From contig NZ_CP012402.1 in assembly GCF_001305595.1 (NCBI RefSeq), positions 37,501 to 101,500 on the forward strand: DNA of 64,000 nt, written 5' to 3'. This DNA is from Azospirillum thiophilum (GTDB lineage: Bacteria; Pseudomonadota; Alphaproteobacteria; Azospirillales; Azospirillaceae). The notes under the pieces were generated by a model that was not told the DNA's origin, made no database searches, and saw only the letters and a list, made by a program, of their open reading frames with translations. Below are positions 43,920-53,436 of the stretch, piece after piece (the first letter of the stretch is position 1; each line of letters begins with the position of its first letter). The translations under genes and the position numbers were made by a program.

Positions 43920-46108
43920 CGAAGCCCCCCCTCCTCCTCTATCTCGCCCATGGCGGCGACCCGCAACGCGTCGCGGTCGCCCCGGTGCTGGCCGCCGCGG
44001 CGGAGCGGGCCGGCTGGGCCTTCGACCTCTATTACGACGGGCGCCGCAGCGGCCGCCATTTCGGCGGCTGGGAAGAGGGCAACCGCACCGAGGCGACCGG
44101 CTCCGGCAGCCTGATGGCCGGCGGCCGGCACCTGGACCATGCGCTGTGGCTGACCACCTGCTACCGCGTCGTCGCGCTGGGCGACCCCGCCTCGCCGCTG
44201 TGGCCGGTGGTGGAATCCTCCGGCGAGTGCGCGCTGCGCAGCAGCGACCCGGCGGCCCTTTACGAGACCGCCTTCCGCCTGCTCGGCCAGCCGATCCCGG
44301 ACGAGGTGGCGGTGCTGGACATGGCGCCGCAGACCCCGCTCGGCATCGTCGCCGCCCCCTTCCTCTACCCGCGCCTGATGGCGGCCCCCTGCCTCGGCAT
44401 CGAGGCCGGCGCCGACGTGGCCCTGCGGGAGCGGCTGGAGGTGCTGGGGGCCAGGCGCTTCGTCGGCGTCTGCGTCGACCCGGTGCGCGCCCGCCGGTTT
44501 CCCGGCGGCCTCGACGCGGTCGAGGGCAAGGTGGCGGGGGAGAGCTATGCCAGCTTCAGCGCCGGCCTCGCCCGTCGTCATGCAGCCTGGGGGCGCGGCA
44601 CCCTGCTGGGCGACCCCGACCTGATCGCGGCGCAGCTGCCGCTGGCGGCGGCCAAGCGCCTGCTGCCGCTCTACGGCCGGCCGCAGACCGACGTGATCGA
44701 GCGGGCCGCCGACCTGATCCGCACCGGGGCCGACCCGGTCTATGGCCGGCAGTTCGACGACCACGACTTCTTCGCGCTCGGCCGGCTGGGCCGCGGGTTG
44801 CAGATCGTCGATCCCGACCCGCCCTTCGCCAGCACCGCCGCGCTGCCGCTGCGCATCCCGGAACCGCCGCGGCCCGTCACCGACTTCGAGCCCGACGACG
44901 CCACGCTGCGCCGCTGGGCGGCGGAGGGGCGGGTGCTGACCACGCTGGTTCTGTGGTCGGGCATGATCCGCGAGCTGCACTGCATCCCGCGCATCCTCGA
45001 TCTGGTGGCGGCGACCGGCCTGCGCTGCGGGCTGGTGGTCACCGTCGACAGCCTGACCCAGTCCAGCCCCGCCGACCTCGCCCTGCTGGCGGTGCCGGAG
45101 GAGCGCGGCGGCGTGCTGGGCCGGGTTGAGCTCCTGCTCGGCAGCACCGGCCGCGGCGTCTGCGCCGAAGGCGAGATGGATGAAGGAGAGCTGGGGCGCC
45201 TGCTGACGGATGCGCGGGCGGAGGTGGCGTCCATGCTGCCGCCCGGCCTGATGCCGCGCGGCTGGTGGCCGCTGGTGGATGCGCCGCTGGTCCCCGGCCG
45301 GACGCCGCGCCTGCATTGGGAGGAGGGCCACCCGGTCCTGCGCATCTCCCCCCGTCCCCGCCCGGCGGAGACGCCCGCCGCAGGCGCCACCGCGTCCGAA
45401 GACGCGCCATCTCACATTGTCCCTGCCCCCGCTGCCCCGATCCACACTGCGCCGCCCGATGCTCCTCCGGCGATGGATGCCCGGCGCCTGATCGGCAACG
45501 CGCTGCGGCGCTACCGGCTCGACCGCTTCTACGAGGCATGGCGCCCCTACGACAGCGCCCGTCCCGGTCCGATCCGGCCGGAGATCGCCGCCGCCGTGCG
45601 CGCGGCCGGCTTCGACTACATGTGGACCAAGGCCGGCTTCGGCAGCGCCGGGCCGGCGCTGGTCGACGGCGGCTTCGTGGCCCTGCCCTTCACCGCCGGC
45701 GACTGGGACGGCTGGTCGCCCTTCTACACGCTGCGCAACACGGCCCAGGTCCGGGCGGCCGAACGCCGGTTGACGCGCAGCGGCAAGCCCGGATGGCTGG
45801 CCTCCAACATCGACTCGATCCTGTGGATGCTGCCGGGCGAGGTCCTGGAAAAGGGCCGCGCGCTGTTCCAGGTCGCCCAGCTGGTTGCCGGCGGCGGCGG
45901 GACCGGCACGCTGGTCAACGTCACGCCGCACACCGTCGCCCGCTACGCCCGCATCCTGGCAGACGCGACGGCGGAGCGGAGCGCCGGGTCCGAGCCCGGG
46001 ACGGGCGCCGGAGCGCCGGACAACCCGCCACCGCCGGACAAGCCGCCCGCCGGCCACGCCTCTTCAACCACCCCCACGGCCGCCCGCAACACGGCCGAAG
46101 TCGGCTGA
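43916..46108 (+). CDS. Large EPS-locus protein of unknown family, 730 residues
   Basis: Not recognised. No signal peptide or membrane segment. The N-terminal part (about 1-340) has Rossmann-like openings (PPLLLYLAHGGDPQRVAVAP) and acidic/aromatic motifs. The middle part (about 340-480) has TLVLWSGMIRELHCIPRILD, followed by a Pro/Ala-rich linker (about 480-525). The C-terminal domain (about 525-690) has EIAAAVRAAGFDYMWTKAGF and GDWDGWSPFYTLRN. The tail is Pro/Gly-rich. GTG 43916 overlaps the previous stop and has GGAGG about 10 bases upstream. Context predicts a role in repeat-unit assembly or modification; two enzyme domains joined by a linker are likely. Confidence 0.8.
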   Translation: MTKPPLLLYLAHGGDPQRVAVAPVLAAAAERAGWAFDLYYDGRRSGRHFGGWEEGNRTEATGSGSLMAGGRHLDHALWLTTCYRVVALGDPASPLWPVVESSGECALRSSDPAALYETAFRLLGQPIPDEVAVLDMAPQTPLGIVAAPFLYPRLMAAPCLGIEAGADVALRERLEVLGARRFVGVCVDPVRARRFPGGLDAVEGKVAGESYASFSAGLARRHAAWGRGTLLGDPDLIAAQLPLAAAKRLLPLYGRPQTDVIERAADLIRTGADPVYGRQFDDHDFFALGRLGRGLQIVDPDPPFASTAALPLRIPEPPRPVTDFEPDDATLRRWAAEGRVLTTLVLWSGMIRELHCIPRILDLVAATGLRCGLVVTVDSLTQSSPADLALLAVPEERGGVLGRVELLLGSTGRGVCAEGEMDEGELGRLLTDARAEVASMLPPGLMPRGWWPLVDAPLVPGRTPRLHWEEGHPVLRISPRPRPAETPAAGATASEDAPSHIVPAPAAPIHTAPPDAPPAMDARRLIGNALRRYRLDRFYEAWRPYDSARPGPIRPEIAAAVRAAGFDYMWTKAGFGSAGPALVDGGFVALPFTAGDWDGWSPFYTLRNTAQVRAAERRLTRSGKPGWLASNIDSILWMLPGEVLEKGRALFQVAQLVAGGGGTGTLVNVTPHTVARYARILADATAERSAGSEPGTGAGAPDNPPPPDKPPAGHASSTTPTAARNTAEVG

Positions 46109-46179
46109 AGCTCCGGCCGGAACCGCCTTTGCAGCACCGCCCCTTGCGCACCGCCTGTCGAGATGAAGGAGTTCAGCCC

Positions 46180-48525
46180 ATGGAAGCACCGGAACACCGC
46201 CTGCCCCCCGGCGCGGCCGGCTTCGCCTCCGGTTTGGTGGCACCGCCGGTCGGATCGGGCGCCGACAAGGTCGATGTGAAGCGGCTGGCGCAGACGCTGT
46301 GGCGGCAGAAATGGCTGATCCTCGGCATCACCGCGCTCTTGTGGCTGCCGGCGGTGCTGCTGATCAACGCCATGACGCCGCTCTACAGCTCCTCGTCGGT
46401 CGTGGTGATCGACCCCCACCCCAACCGCGTCATCAACATCCCCTCGGTGTCCGAGCCGATGGGCATCTATCTCGACACCGTCAACACCGAGGTCGAAATC
46501 CTGCGCTCCCGCGATCTCGCCCGCCGCGTGGTGGAGACGCTGAACCTGGGGCAGGAACCGGAATACATGGCGATCGACGCCAAGCCCGGCCTGCTGACCC
46601 CGCTGATGGAGGAGGGCCGCGCCCTGCTGGCCGGGCTGGGATCCGCGTTGCCCGAACCGCTGGCCGGCCTGCTGACGCCGCCGCCCCGCCCGGCCCCGGT
46701 CGGCGGCAGCGCCGAGGAAATCGAGAGCGCCCGGTTGATCGACGCCTTCCAGAAGACCCTGCGCATCAGCCCCGGCGTGCAGTCGCGGGCGATCCGCATA
46801 TCGGTCGAGGCCAAGGATGCGCAGCTGGCCGCCCGCGCCGCCAACACCGTCGCCCAGACCTACATCGCCATGCAGGTGGAGGCCAAGCGCAACGCCACCA
46901 TGCAGGCCAGCGACTGGTTGCAGAGCCGGCTCGACGAGCTGCGCCAGGACATGACCGCCACCGGCCGCGCCGCGGTCGAGGCAATGCGCTCGGAAACCGG
47001 CATGGTCAAGGGCCGCGATGCCCCCCTGGTGAACGAGGAGATGTCGGCGCTGAACGGCCAGCTGGCCGAGGCGCGCTCCGCCCATGCCAACGCCCAGGCC
47101 CGGCTGCGGCAATTGCAGACGGTGAGGCCCGGAAACCCGGAATCGCTGTCCGGCGCCGACATCGGCGGCGACCCGATCATCACCGGGCTGCGCCAGCGCC
47201 AGGCGGCGCTGAGCGCCCTGCTGGCCGAGCTGAACGCCCAGTACGGCGATCGCCACCCGGCGCTGACCCGCCCGTCGGCGGAGCTGCGCGAGCTGAACGC
47301 CACGCTGTCCACCGAGATCGACCGCGTGGTCCGCGGCCTGCGCGGCGAGGTGGAACAGCAGGTCGCCAGGATCCAGGATCTGACCCGGCGGCTGGAGGGG
47401 CTGCGCACCGAATCCTTCGACACGCTCCAGGGCGAGGTCCGGCTGCGCGAGCTGCAGCGGCAGGCCGACGCGTCGGACGACAACTACCGCCGCGCCGTCA
47501 CCCGCCTGAAGGAAACCCAGGTGCTCCAGGCGCTGGAGATGACGCCGGACGTGCGCATCGTGTCGGCCGCCGCGGTGTCGGCCGGCCCGGTCGGGCCGGG
47601 CAAGACGGTGATGGCCGGGCTCGCCGCGGTCGTCTGCGGCGCCATCGCCACCGGCATCGCCCTGGTGCGGACGATGAGCCAGCGCGGCGTCTACAGCTCC
47701 CATCAGGTGGAAGCGCTGCTCGGCCTGCCGGCGGTCGGCATCGTGCCGCTGCTGGGCCGCGCCCGCCGCTCGGGCGGATACCCGGGCGGCCCGGACAAGG
47801 GCCGCGATCCCGCCCGCGACCCCTATGCCGGCACCGGCAGCGACTTCGCCGAAGCGGTCTGGCGGCTCTGCGCCCGGCTGCATCTGGTCCGCACCGGCGC
47901 CGGGCCGGCGGCCGGCAAGGGCGGCGAGGTGATCATGCTGACCTCCTCCGTCGCCGGCGAGGGCAAGACGACGCTGGTGGTGGCGCTGGCCGCCTTCCTC
48001 GCCGACGCCGGCCGGCGGGTGGTGGTGATCGACTGCGACACCCGCCGCCCGACCGTCCACCGCCTGCTGGGCGACGGCCGGCCGCCAAAGGGGCTGACCG
48101 AACTGCTGGCCGGCGACGCCACGCTGGACCAGGTGCTGCACCTCGATGACCGGCGGCGGGTGGCGGTGGTCGCCGCCGGCAGCCCGGTCGACCGGCCGCA
48201 GACCCTGCTCGGCTCCAAGGCGATGCTGTCGCTGCTGGTGGAGCTGTCGGAACGCTACGACGTGGTGATCCTCGATACCCCGCCGGTGCTGTCGGTGTCG
48301 GACGCCCTGATCCTGGCGCCGCTGGCCGACCGCGTCCTCTACGTCGTGCGCTGGGCGCGCACCGCCTCCAGCCTCGCCGGCGCCGGCATCAAGCAGGTGC
48401 GGCAGGTCGGCGGCCGGATCGGCGGGGCGATCCTGTCGATGGTCAGCGCCCGCGAGCATGCCAGCCTGGAATATGGCGCCCGCCCGCCCGGCGGCCGCTC
48501 CTACCGCCTGCGCCGCATCGCCTGA
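46180..48525 (+). CDS. Wzc/ExoP-like polysaccharide co-polymerase and tyrosine autokinase
   Basis: A 781-residue protein. The Wzz-type N-terminal domain has a membrane segment around WLILGITALLWLPAVLLINA (about 46-65). A long coiled-coil periplasmic part (about 230-460) and a second membrane segment VMAGLAAVVCGAIATGIALV follow. The C-terminal BY-kinase domain has Walker A TSSVAGEGKTT (588-598), Walker A' DCDTRRP (618-624) and Walker B VVILDTPPV. It controls chain length and export with the Wzy polymerase. Only two tyrosines lie in the short C-terminal tail, fewer than in many BY-kinases. AAGGAG precedes the ATG. Confidence 0.92.
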   Translation: MEAPEHRLPPGAAGFASGLVAPPVGSGADKVDVKRLAQTLWRQKWLILGITALLWLPAVLLINAMTPLYSSSSVVVIDPHPNRVINIPSVSEPMGIYLDTVNTEVEILRSRDLARRVVETLNLGQEPEYMAIDAKPGLLTPLMEEGRALLAGLGSALPEPLAGLLTPPPRPAPVGGSAEEIESARLIDAFQKTLRISPGVQSRAIRISVEAKDAQLAARAANTVAQTYIAMQVEAKRNATMQASDWLQSRLDELRQDMTATGRAAVEAMRSETGMVKGRDAPLVNEEMSALNGQLAEARSAHANAQARLRQLQTVRPGNPESLSGADIGGDPIITGLRQRQAALSALLAELNAQYGDRHPALTRPSAELRELNATLSTEIDRVVRGLRGEVEQQVARIQDLTRRLEGLRTESFDTLQGEVRLRELQRQADASDDNYRRAVTRLKETQVLQALEMTPDVRIVSAAAVSAGPVGPGKTVMAGLAAVVCGAIATGIALVRTMSQRGVYSSHQVEALLGLPAVGIVPLLGRARRSGGYPGGPDKGRDPARDPYAGTGSDFAEAVWRLCARLHLVRTGAGPAAGKGGEVIMLTSSVAGEGKTTLVVALAAFLADAGRRVVVIDCDTRRPTVHRLLGDGRPPKGLTELLAGDATLDQVLHLDDRRRVAVVAAGSPVDRPQTLLGSKAMLSLLVELSERYDVVILDTPPVLSVSDALILAPLADRVLYVVRWARTASSLAGAGIKQVRQVGGRIGGAILSMVSAREHASLEYGARPPGGRSYRLRRIA

Positions 48526-48575
48526 ACGGCGGCCCCTGAACCATGCGAAGGCTGTCCCTTCCCGGAGGACCCACC

Positions 48576-49748
48576 ATGAAAGTCGCGATCGTCCATTACT
48601 GGCTCGTCGGGATGCGCGGGGGAGAAAAGGTTCTGGAAGCCCTGTGCGAGCTGTATCCGGAGGCCGACGTCTTCACCCATGTCTACCGGCCGGAGCGCAT
48701 CTCCCCGATCATCCGCCGCCACCGGGTCACCACGACCTTCATCGACCGGCTGCCGATGGCGCACCGCATGTACCAGAAATACCTGCCGCTGATGCCGCTG
48801 GCGCTGGAGCAGCTCGACCTCAGCGCCTACGACCTCGTGATCAGCAGCGAATCCGGCCCGGCCAAGGGCGTGCTGACCCGGCCCGACGCGCTGCATGTCT
48901 GCTACTGTCACACGCCGATGCGCTATGTGTGGAGCGGCTATCACGACTACCTGTCCTCGGCCGGGCCGCTGGTGCGCCCGCTGATGCCCTACGCCATCCA
49001 CCGGCTGCGGCAATGGGATCTGGCGACGGCGGCGCGGGTCGACCGCTTCATCGCCAATTCGGCGACGGTGGCGCAACGCATCTGGCGGGTCTACCGCCGC
49101 GACGCGACCGTCATCCATCCGCCGGTGGAGACGCTGCGCTTCGCCGCCGCCGAGCCGCCCCCGACGGTGGACGGGGACGGCCATTACCTGTTCGTCAGCC
49201 AGCTGGTCGCCTACAAGCGCGCCGACGTGGCGATCGAGGCCTTCAACCGCATGGGCCGCAGGCTGGTGGTGGTCGGCGAAGGCGAGGAGTACCGCCGGCT
49301 GAAGCAGATGGCCGGCCCGACGGTCGAACTGCTCGGCCATTGCTCCGCCGACGAGCTGGACCGGCAGTATGCCGCCTGCCGCGCCCTGGTCTTCACCGCC
49401 AACGAGGATTTCGGCATCGTTCCGGTGGAGGCGATGGCCGCCGGCCGGCCGGTGCTGGCGCTGAACCGCGGCGGCGCCACCGAGACGGTGAAGGACGGGC
49501 TTTCCGGCCTGTTCTTCGACCAGCAGACGCCCGAGGCGCTGATCGAGGCGGTCGAACGCTTCGAGGCGCAGGAGCACCGCTTCGACCCCGCGGCGATCCA
49601 GGCCCATGCCGCCCGCTTCGACCGGACGGTGTTCAAGACGCGGCTGCGCGAGACCATCGACAGCTGGATGCATGGCGAGGAGCCGTCGCTGGCGCCCGCC
49701 AGGGCCACCGTCACCGACGCCCGCGGGCGGGAGCTGGCCCCGGCATGA
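48576..49748 (+). CDS. Glycosyltransferase, GT4 family
   Basis: A 390-residue GT-B glycosyltransferase. It begins MKVAIVHYWLVGMRGGEKVL, has CYCHTPMRYVWSGYHDYLSS, FVSQLVAYKRADVAIEAFNR and the donor-site stretch NEDFGIVPVEAMAAGRPVLA. This set is characteristic of WbaZ/mannosyltransferase-like EPS enzymes, but the sugar cannot be deduced. The start at 48576 follows GGAGG. The stop overlaps the GT2 gene start (ATGA). Confidence 0.9.
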   Translation: MKVAIVHYWLVGMRGGEKVLEALCELYPEADVFTHVYRPERISPIIRRHRVTTTFIDRLPMAHRMYQKYLPLMPLALEQLDLSAYDLVISSESGPAKGVLTRPDALHVCYCHTPMRYVWSGYHDYLSSAGPLVRPLMPYAIHRLRQWDLATAARVDRFIANSATVAQRIWRVYRRDATVIHPPVETLRFAAAEPPPTVDGDGHYLFVSQLVAYKRADVAIEAFNRMGRRLVVVGEGEEYRRLKQMAGPTVELLGHCSADELDRQYAACRALVFTANEDFGIVPVEAMAAGRPVLALNRGGATETVKDGLSGLFFDQQTPEALIEAVERFEAQEHRFDPAAIQAHAARFDRTVFKTRLRETIDSWMHGEEPSLAPARATVTDARGRELAPA

Positions 49749-50722
49749 GCGCGCGCACGGCCATGACACACCCCGCCAACTCCCCGCTCCTGAGCGTCAC
49801 CGTGATCGTGCCGACCTACCGCAGGCCGGACCAGCTGGCCGGCTGCCTCGACGGCCTGGTCCGGCAGACGCTGGCGCCGGTCCAGGTGATCGTCACGGTG
49901 CGCGACAGCGACCCCGCCTCGGCGGAGGTCGCCCGGCGCTATGCCGGGGCGCTGCCGATGCAGGTCGTCGACATCGGGGTGCCCGGGCAGGTCGCCGCCA
50001 TCAACCGCGGCATGGACCATGCCCGCGGCGACATCGTCGCCATCACCGACGACGACGCCGTCCCTCATCCCGACTGGGTGGAGCGGATCGAGGCGTGGTA
50101 TCGCAGCGATCCGCGGATCGGCGGCGTCGGCGGCCGCGATCATGTCTACCACGACGGCGTACCCGAGACGGGGGCCGCGACGGTGGTCGGCCGGCTGCAA
50201 TGGTTCGGCCGGGTCATCGGCAACCATCATCTGGGCGTCGGCGCCGCACAGGACGTCGACGTTCTGAAGGGCGCCAACTGGAGCTTCCGCCGCGCCGCCA
50301 TCGACGGCCAGCGGCTCAACACGCGGCTGCGCGGCAGCGGCGCCCAGGTCCGCAACGAGGTGGATTTCTGCCTGCGGCTGTCACGCCGGGGCTGGCGGCT
50401 GGTCTACGACCCGCTGGTGGCGGTCGACCATTTCCCGGCCGTCCGCTTCGACATCGACCAGCGCGGCGCCGGCCATTTCCACCCGCTGGCCCAGGAGAAC
50501 GCCACCTTCAACGACACGCTGGCGCTGATGGCCCATTTCGGCCCGGCCAACCGCGTGGTCTTCGCCGCCTGGGCGCTGTCGGTCGGCACCTGCGAGTTCC
50601 CGGGCGCGGCGCAATGGGCGCGGCTGGCCCTGCGCGGCGACCGCCATGCCGGGGCGAAGCTGCGCGCCACCCTGCGCGGCCGGCTGGCCGGGATGCGCGA
50701 GTGGCGGGGGGCGCCGGCATGA
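49745..50722 (+). CDS. Glycosyltransferase, GT2 family
   Basis: A 325-residue GT-A glycosyltransferase: LLSVTVIVPTYRRPDQLAGC (N-terminal nucleotide-sugar site), DIVAITDDDAVPHPDWVERI (the DXD-like metal site) and RNEVDFCLRLSRRGWRLVYD (catalytic-base region). Cytoplasmic, acting on the lipid-linked repeat unit. Both ends overlap neighbours by ATGA, so it is made in step with the GT4 enzyme and the polymerase. Confidence 0.9.
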   Translation: MSARTAMTHPANSPLLSVTVIVPTYRRPDQLAGCLDGLVRQTLAPVQVIVTVRDSDPASAEVARRYAGALPMQVVDIGVPGQVAAINRGMDHARGDIVAITDDDAVPHPDWVERIEAWYRSDPRIGGVGGRDHVYHDGVPETGAATVVGRLQWFGRVIGNHHLGVGAAQDVDVLKGANWSFRRAAIDGQRLNTRLRGSGAQVRNEVDFCLRLSRRGWRLVYDPLVAVDHFPAVRFDIDQRGAGHFHPLAQENATFNDTLALMAHFGPANRVVFAAWALSVGTCEFPGAAQWARLALRGDRHAGAKLRATLRGRLAGMREWRGAPA

Positions 50723-52254
50723 GCCTCGCCACCGCGACATCCGCGTTCGGCGGCGCCGGCCATGACGGCGCAAGCGGACATGGCACTGCCGGACTGCCGT
50801 CCGTCGCCAAGCTGGCGCCGACGCTGTTCTGGGTCCTGGTGGCGATGCCGGTCCTGATGGGCAAGGCGGGGCTGCTGGAGATCATCTTCCCGGTGGGCGC
50901 GCTCGCCACCGGCGCGTTGCTGGTGACGCGCGATCCCGCCCGCTTCGCCGCCTTCACCTGGTGGCTGTGGTTCCTGACACCGGAGGTGCGGCGGCTGGTC
51001 GACTACCAGGCCGGTTGGAGCGTCATCAGCCCGGTCATGGTGACGCCCTTCGCCGTCGGCGCCATGACGTGGCTCGTGGTCGCCCAGTACCTGCCGATGC
51101 TGCGCTACCGGGCCTATTTCGGCTTCGTCCCGGTGATGGCCGGGCTGTTCTACGCCTATGTCAACGGCATCTCCCAGGCCGGCATGGCGGCGGCGACCTT
51201 CGCGCTGCTGAACTGGCTGGTCCCCGTCACGCTCGGCCTCTATGTCGCCCTGCACTGGCCGATCTACCCGCAGATCCGCGACGCCGTGCTGCGCGCCTTC
51301 GTGCTGGGGCTGACGCTGGTCGGCGGCTACGGGCTGATCCAGTATTTCGTCATGCCGCCCTGGGACGCGCGCTGGCTGATCAATGTCGGCATGACCAACC
51401 AGGGCCTGCCGCTGCCGATGCAGGTCCGCGTGTTCAGCACCCTGAACTCCTCCGGTCCGCTGGCCTTCCTGCTGGTGACCGGGCTCGCGGTGCTGCCGGC
51501 GGCCCGCGGCATCCTGGTGCCGGTCGCCGGGGCGCTGGCGCTCGGCTCGCTGATGCTCAGCCTGGTGCGCGCGGCCTGGCTCGCCGGGCTGTTCGTCTTC
51601 GTCTGGCTGCTGCTGACCATGCCGGGACGCCACCGGGTCCGGCTGGTCGCGGTCGGGATCGGGCTGGTGCTGTGCTCCCTGCCGCTGCTCAGCGTGCCGC
51701 GGGTCAACCAGGCCATCGTCTCGCGCTTCGACACGCTGAACTCGATGGAGAACGACCGCAGCTACCAGGAGCGGCAGGAGTTCTACGGCCGTTTCCTGAT
51801 CCAGGCGCTGACCGAGGTGCGCGGCGCCGGTCTCGGCACCGTCGACACCGCGACCAAGCTGACCAACGAGGACGGCCAGCTGGGCGTCATGGCCTATTTC
51901 GACAGCGGCATCCTGCGCGTGCCCTACGAGCTGGGCTGGCCCGGCACGCTGGGCTATGTCGTCGGGATCGTCGCGCTGATGGTCGGGCTGCTGCGCCGCG
52001 GCGGCGCTCCGCCCGACCCCTTCGCCCGCTGCGCCGAGGCGGCGGCGCTGACGATCCTCGCCTGCATGGTGTTCGAGCACACGCTGGTCAAGGTCACGGG
52101 CGTCGGCTTCTGGTTCTTCCTGGGCATGGGCATGGCGGCGAAGAACCATGGCCTCGCCAGCCGGCTGGCGGCCCCGCTCCCCGGCGACCCCAGCCCCAAC
52201 GATCCGCGTCCCAACGATCTGCATCAAGGGGACAAGCAATGGACGGAAGCCTGA
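50719..52254 (+). CDS. O-antigen ligase/polymerase-like membrane protein (Wzy type)
   Basis: A 511-residue protein with about 11 hydrophobic segments and a large periplasmic loop (about 335-405) containing RFDTLNSMENDRSYQERQEF, typical of Wzy/WaaL-type enzymes. It would polymerise repeat units delivered by the flippase. The start is fixed by the ATGA overlap with the GT2 gene. The C-terminus has a Pro/Asp/Asn-rich tail (PNDPRPNDLHQGD) and overlaps the next start by 16 bases. Confidence 0.87.
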   Translation: MSLATATSAFGGAGHDGASGHGTAGLPSVAKLAPTLFWVLVAMPVLMGKAGLLEIIFPVGALATGALLVTRDPARFAAFTWWLWFLTPEVRRLVDYQAGWSVISPVMVTPFAVGAMTWLVVAQYLPMLRYRAYFGFVPVMAGLFYAYVNGISQAGMAAATFALLNWLVPVTLGLYVALHWPIYPQIRDAVLRAFVLGLTLVGGYGLIQYFVMPPWDARWLINVGMTNQGLPLPMQVRVFSTLNSSGPLAFLLVTGLAVLPAARGILVPVAGALALGSLMLSLVRAAWLAGLFVFVWLLLTMPGRHRVRLVAVGIGLVLCSLPLLSVPRVNQAIVSRFDTLNSMENDRSYQERQEFYGRFLIQALTEVRGAGLGTVDTATKLTNEDGQLGVMAYFDSGILRVPYELGWPGTLGYVVGIVALMVGLLRRGGAPPDPFARCAEAAALTILACMVFEHTLVKVTGVGFWFFLGMGMAAKNHGLASRLAAPLPGDPSPNDPRPNDLHQGDKQWTEA

Positions 52255-53426
52255 TCCTCCCCGGATTCCTGCCGGAAGAGATGCGGGAGGCCAGCGTGCT
52301 CCAGCTCGGGCTGGGCTGGTTCCCCGAAACCCATGGCGGGGCCGAGAACGTCTTCTACAACCTCGCCCGCCATCTGCCGCGGCAGGGCATCGCGGTGGAC
52401 GGGCTGGTGCTGGGCAGCATCCGGGCGACGCTGGACAGCGGCGCGCGCATCGACAGCTTCGCCCCGCCGACCGCCTCGCTGCCGCGGCGTCTGGCGGCGG
52501 CGCGGACGGCCATCGCCGGGGCGCTGCACCGGCAGTCGCCGGACCTCGTCGCCTCGCATTTCGCGCTGACCGCGGTGGCCGCGCTGCCGGCCCTGCGCAA
52601 CCGGCCGCTGGTCGTCCATTTCCATGGCCCCTGGGCGCTGGAAAGCGCGGCGGAGGGAGCCGGCGCCCTGTCGGTTCGGCTGAAATTCCTGGTCGAGCGG
52701 CTGGTCTACGACCGGGCATGCCGCTTCATCGTGCTGTCCCACGCCTTCGCCGCCATCCTGGCCGAGCGGTACGGCGTGCCGCCGGAGCGCATCGACCGGG
52801 TGCCGGGCGGGGTCGAGGCCGACCGCTACGACCTGCCCGACAGCCGGCGCGACGCCCGCGCCCGGCTGGGCTGGCCGCAGGGACGGCCCATCCTGCTGAC
52901 CGTTCGCCGGCTGGTGAAGCGGATGGGGCTGGCCGCGCTGGTGGACTCCATGGCGGAGCTGCGCCGCCGCGTGCCCGACGTGCTGCTGGTCGTCGCCGGC
53001 CGCGGGCCGGAGGCGGCGGCGCTCCAGGACCGCATCGGCGCGCTGGGGTTGGAGGAGCATGTGCGGCTGCTGGGATTCGTGCCCGACACGCATCTGCCGC
53101 TGGCCTACCGCGCCGCCGACCTGTGCGTGATGCCGTCGCAGGCGCTGGAGGGCTTCGGCCTGACCGCGCTGGAATCGCTGGCGGCCGGCACCCCGGTCCT
53201 GGTCACGCCCATCGGCGGCCTGCCCGAGGTGGTGGAGGGGCTGGACGGCGACCTCGTGCTTGCCGGGACCGACGCCCGCGCCATCGGCCTCGGCGTGGCG
53301 GAAGCGCTGACCGGCATCCGCCGCCTGCCTTGCGCCGACGCCTGCCGGTCGCTGGTGCGGACCCGCTTCGACTGGCCGGTCATCGCCGCCCGCACCGCCG
53401 CCGTCTACCGCGGCGCCCTGTCGTGA
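52239..53426 (+). CDS. Glycosyltransferase, GT4 family
   Basis: A 395-residue GT-B enzyme. LGLGWFPETHGGAENVFYNL near the N-terminus is the GT4 acceptor loop, RFIVLSHAFAAILAERYGVP is a typical middle motif, and the donor site reads SQALEGFGLTALESLAAGTP (EX7E). ATG 52239 lies inside the polymerase gene, with AAGGGG upstream. An internal ATG at 52281 is an alternative. Probably adds one sugar of the repeat unit. Confidence 0.88.
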   Translation: MDGSLILPGFLPEEMREASVLQLGLGWFPETHGGAENVFYNLARHLPRQGIAVDGLVLGSIRATLDSGARIDSFAPPTASLPRRLAAARTAIAGALHRQSPDLVASHFALTAVAALPALRNRPLVVHFHGPWALESAAEGAGALSVRLKFLVERLVYDRACRFIVLSHAFAAILAERYGVPPERIDRVPGGVEADRYDLPDSRRDARARLGWPQGRPILLTVRRLVKRMGLAALVDSMAELRRRVPDVLLVVAGRGPEAAALQDRIGALGLEEHVRLLGFVPDTHLPLAYRAADLCVMPSQALEGFGLTALESLAAGTPVLVTPIGGLPEVVEGLDGDLVLAGTDARAIGLGVAEALTGIRRLPCADACRSLVRTRFDWPVIAARTAAVYRGALS

Positions 53427-53436
53427 GTCCTTCGCC

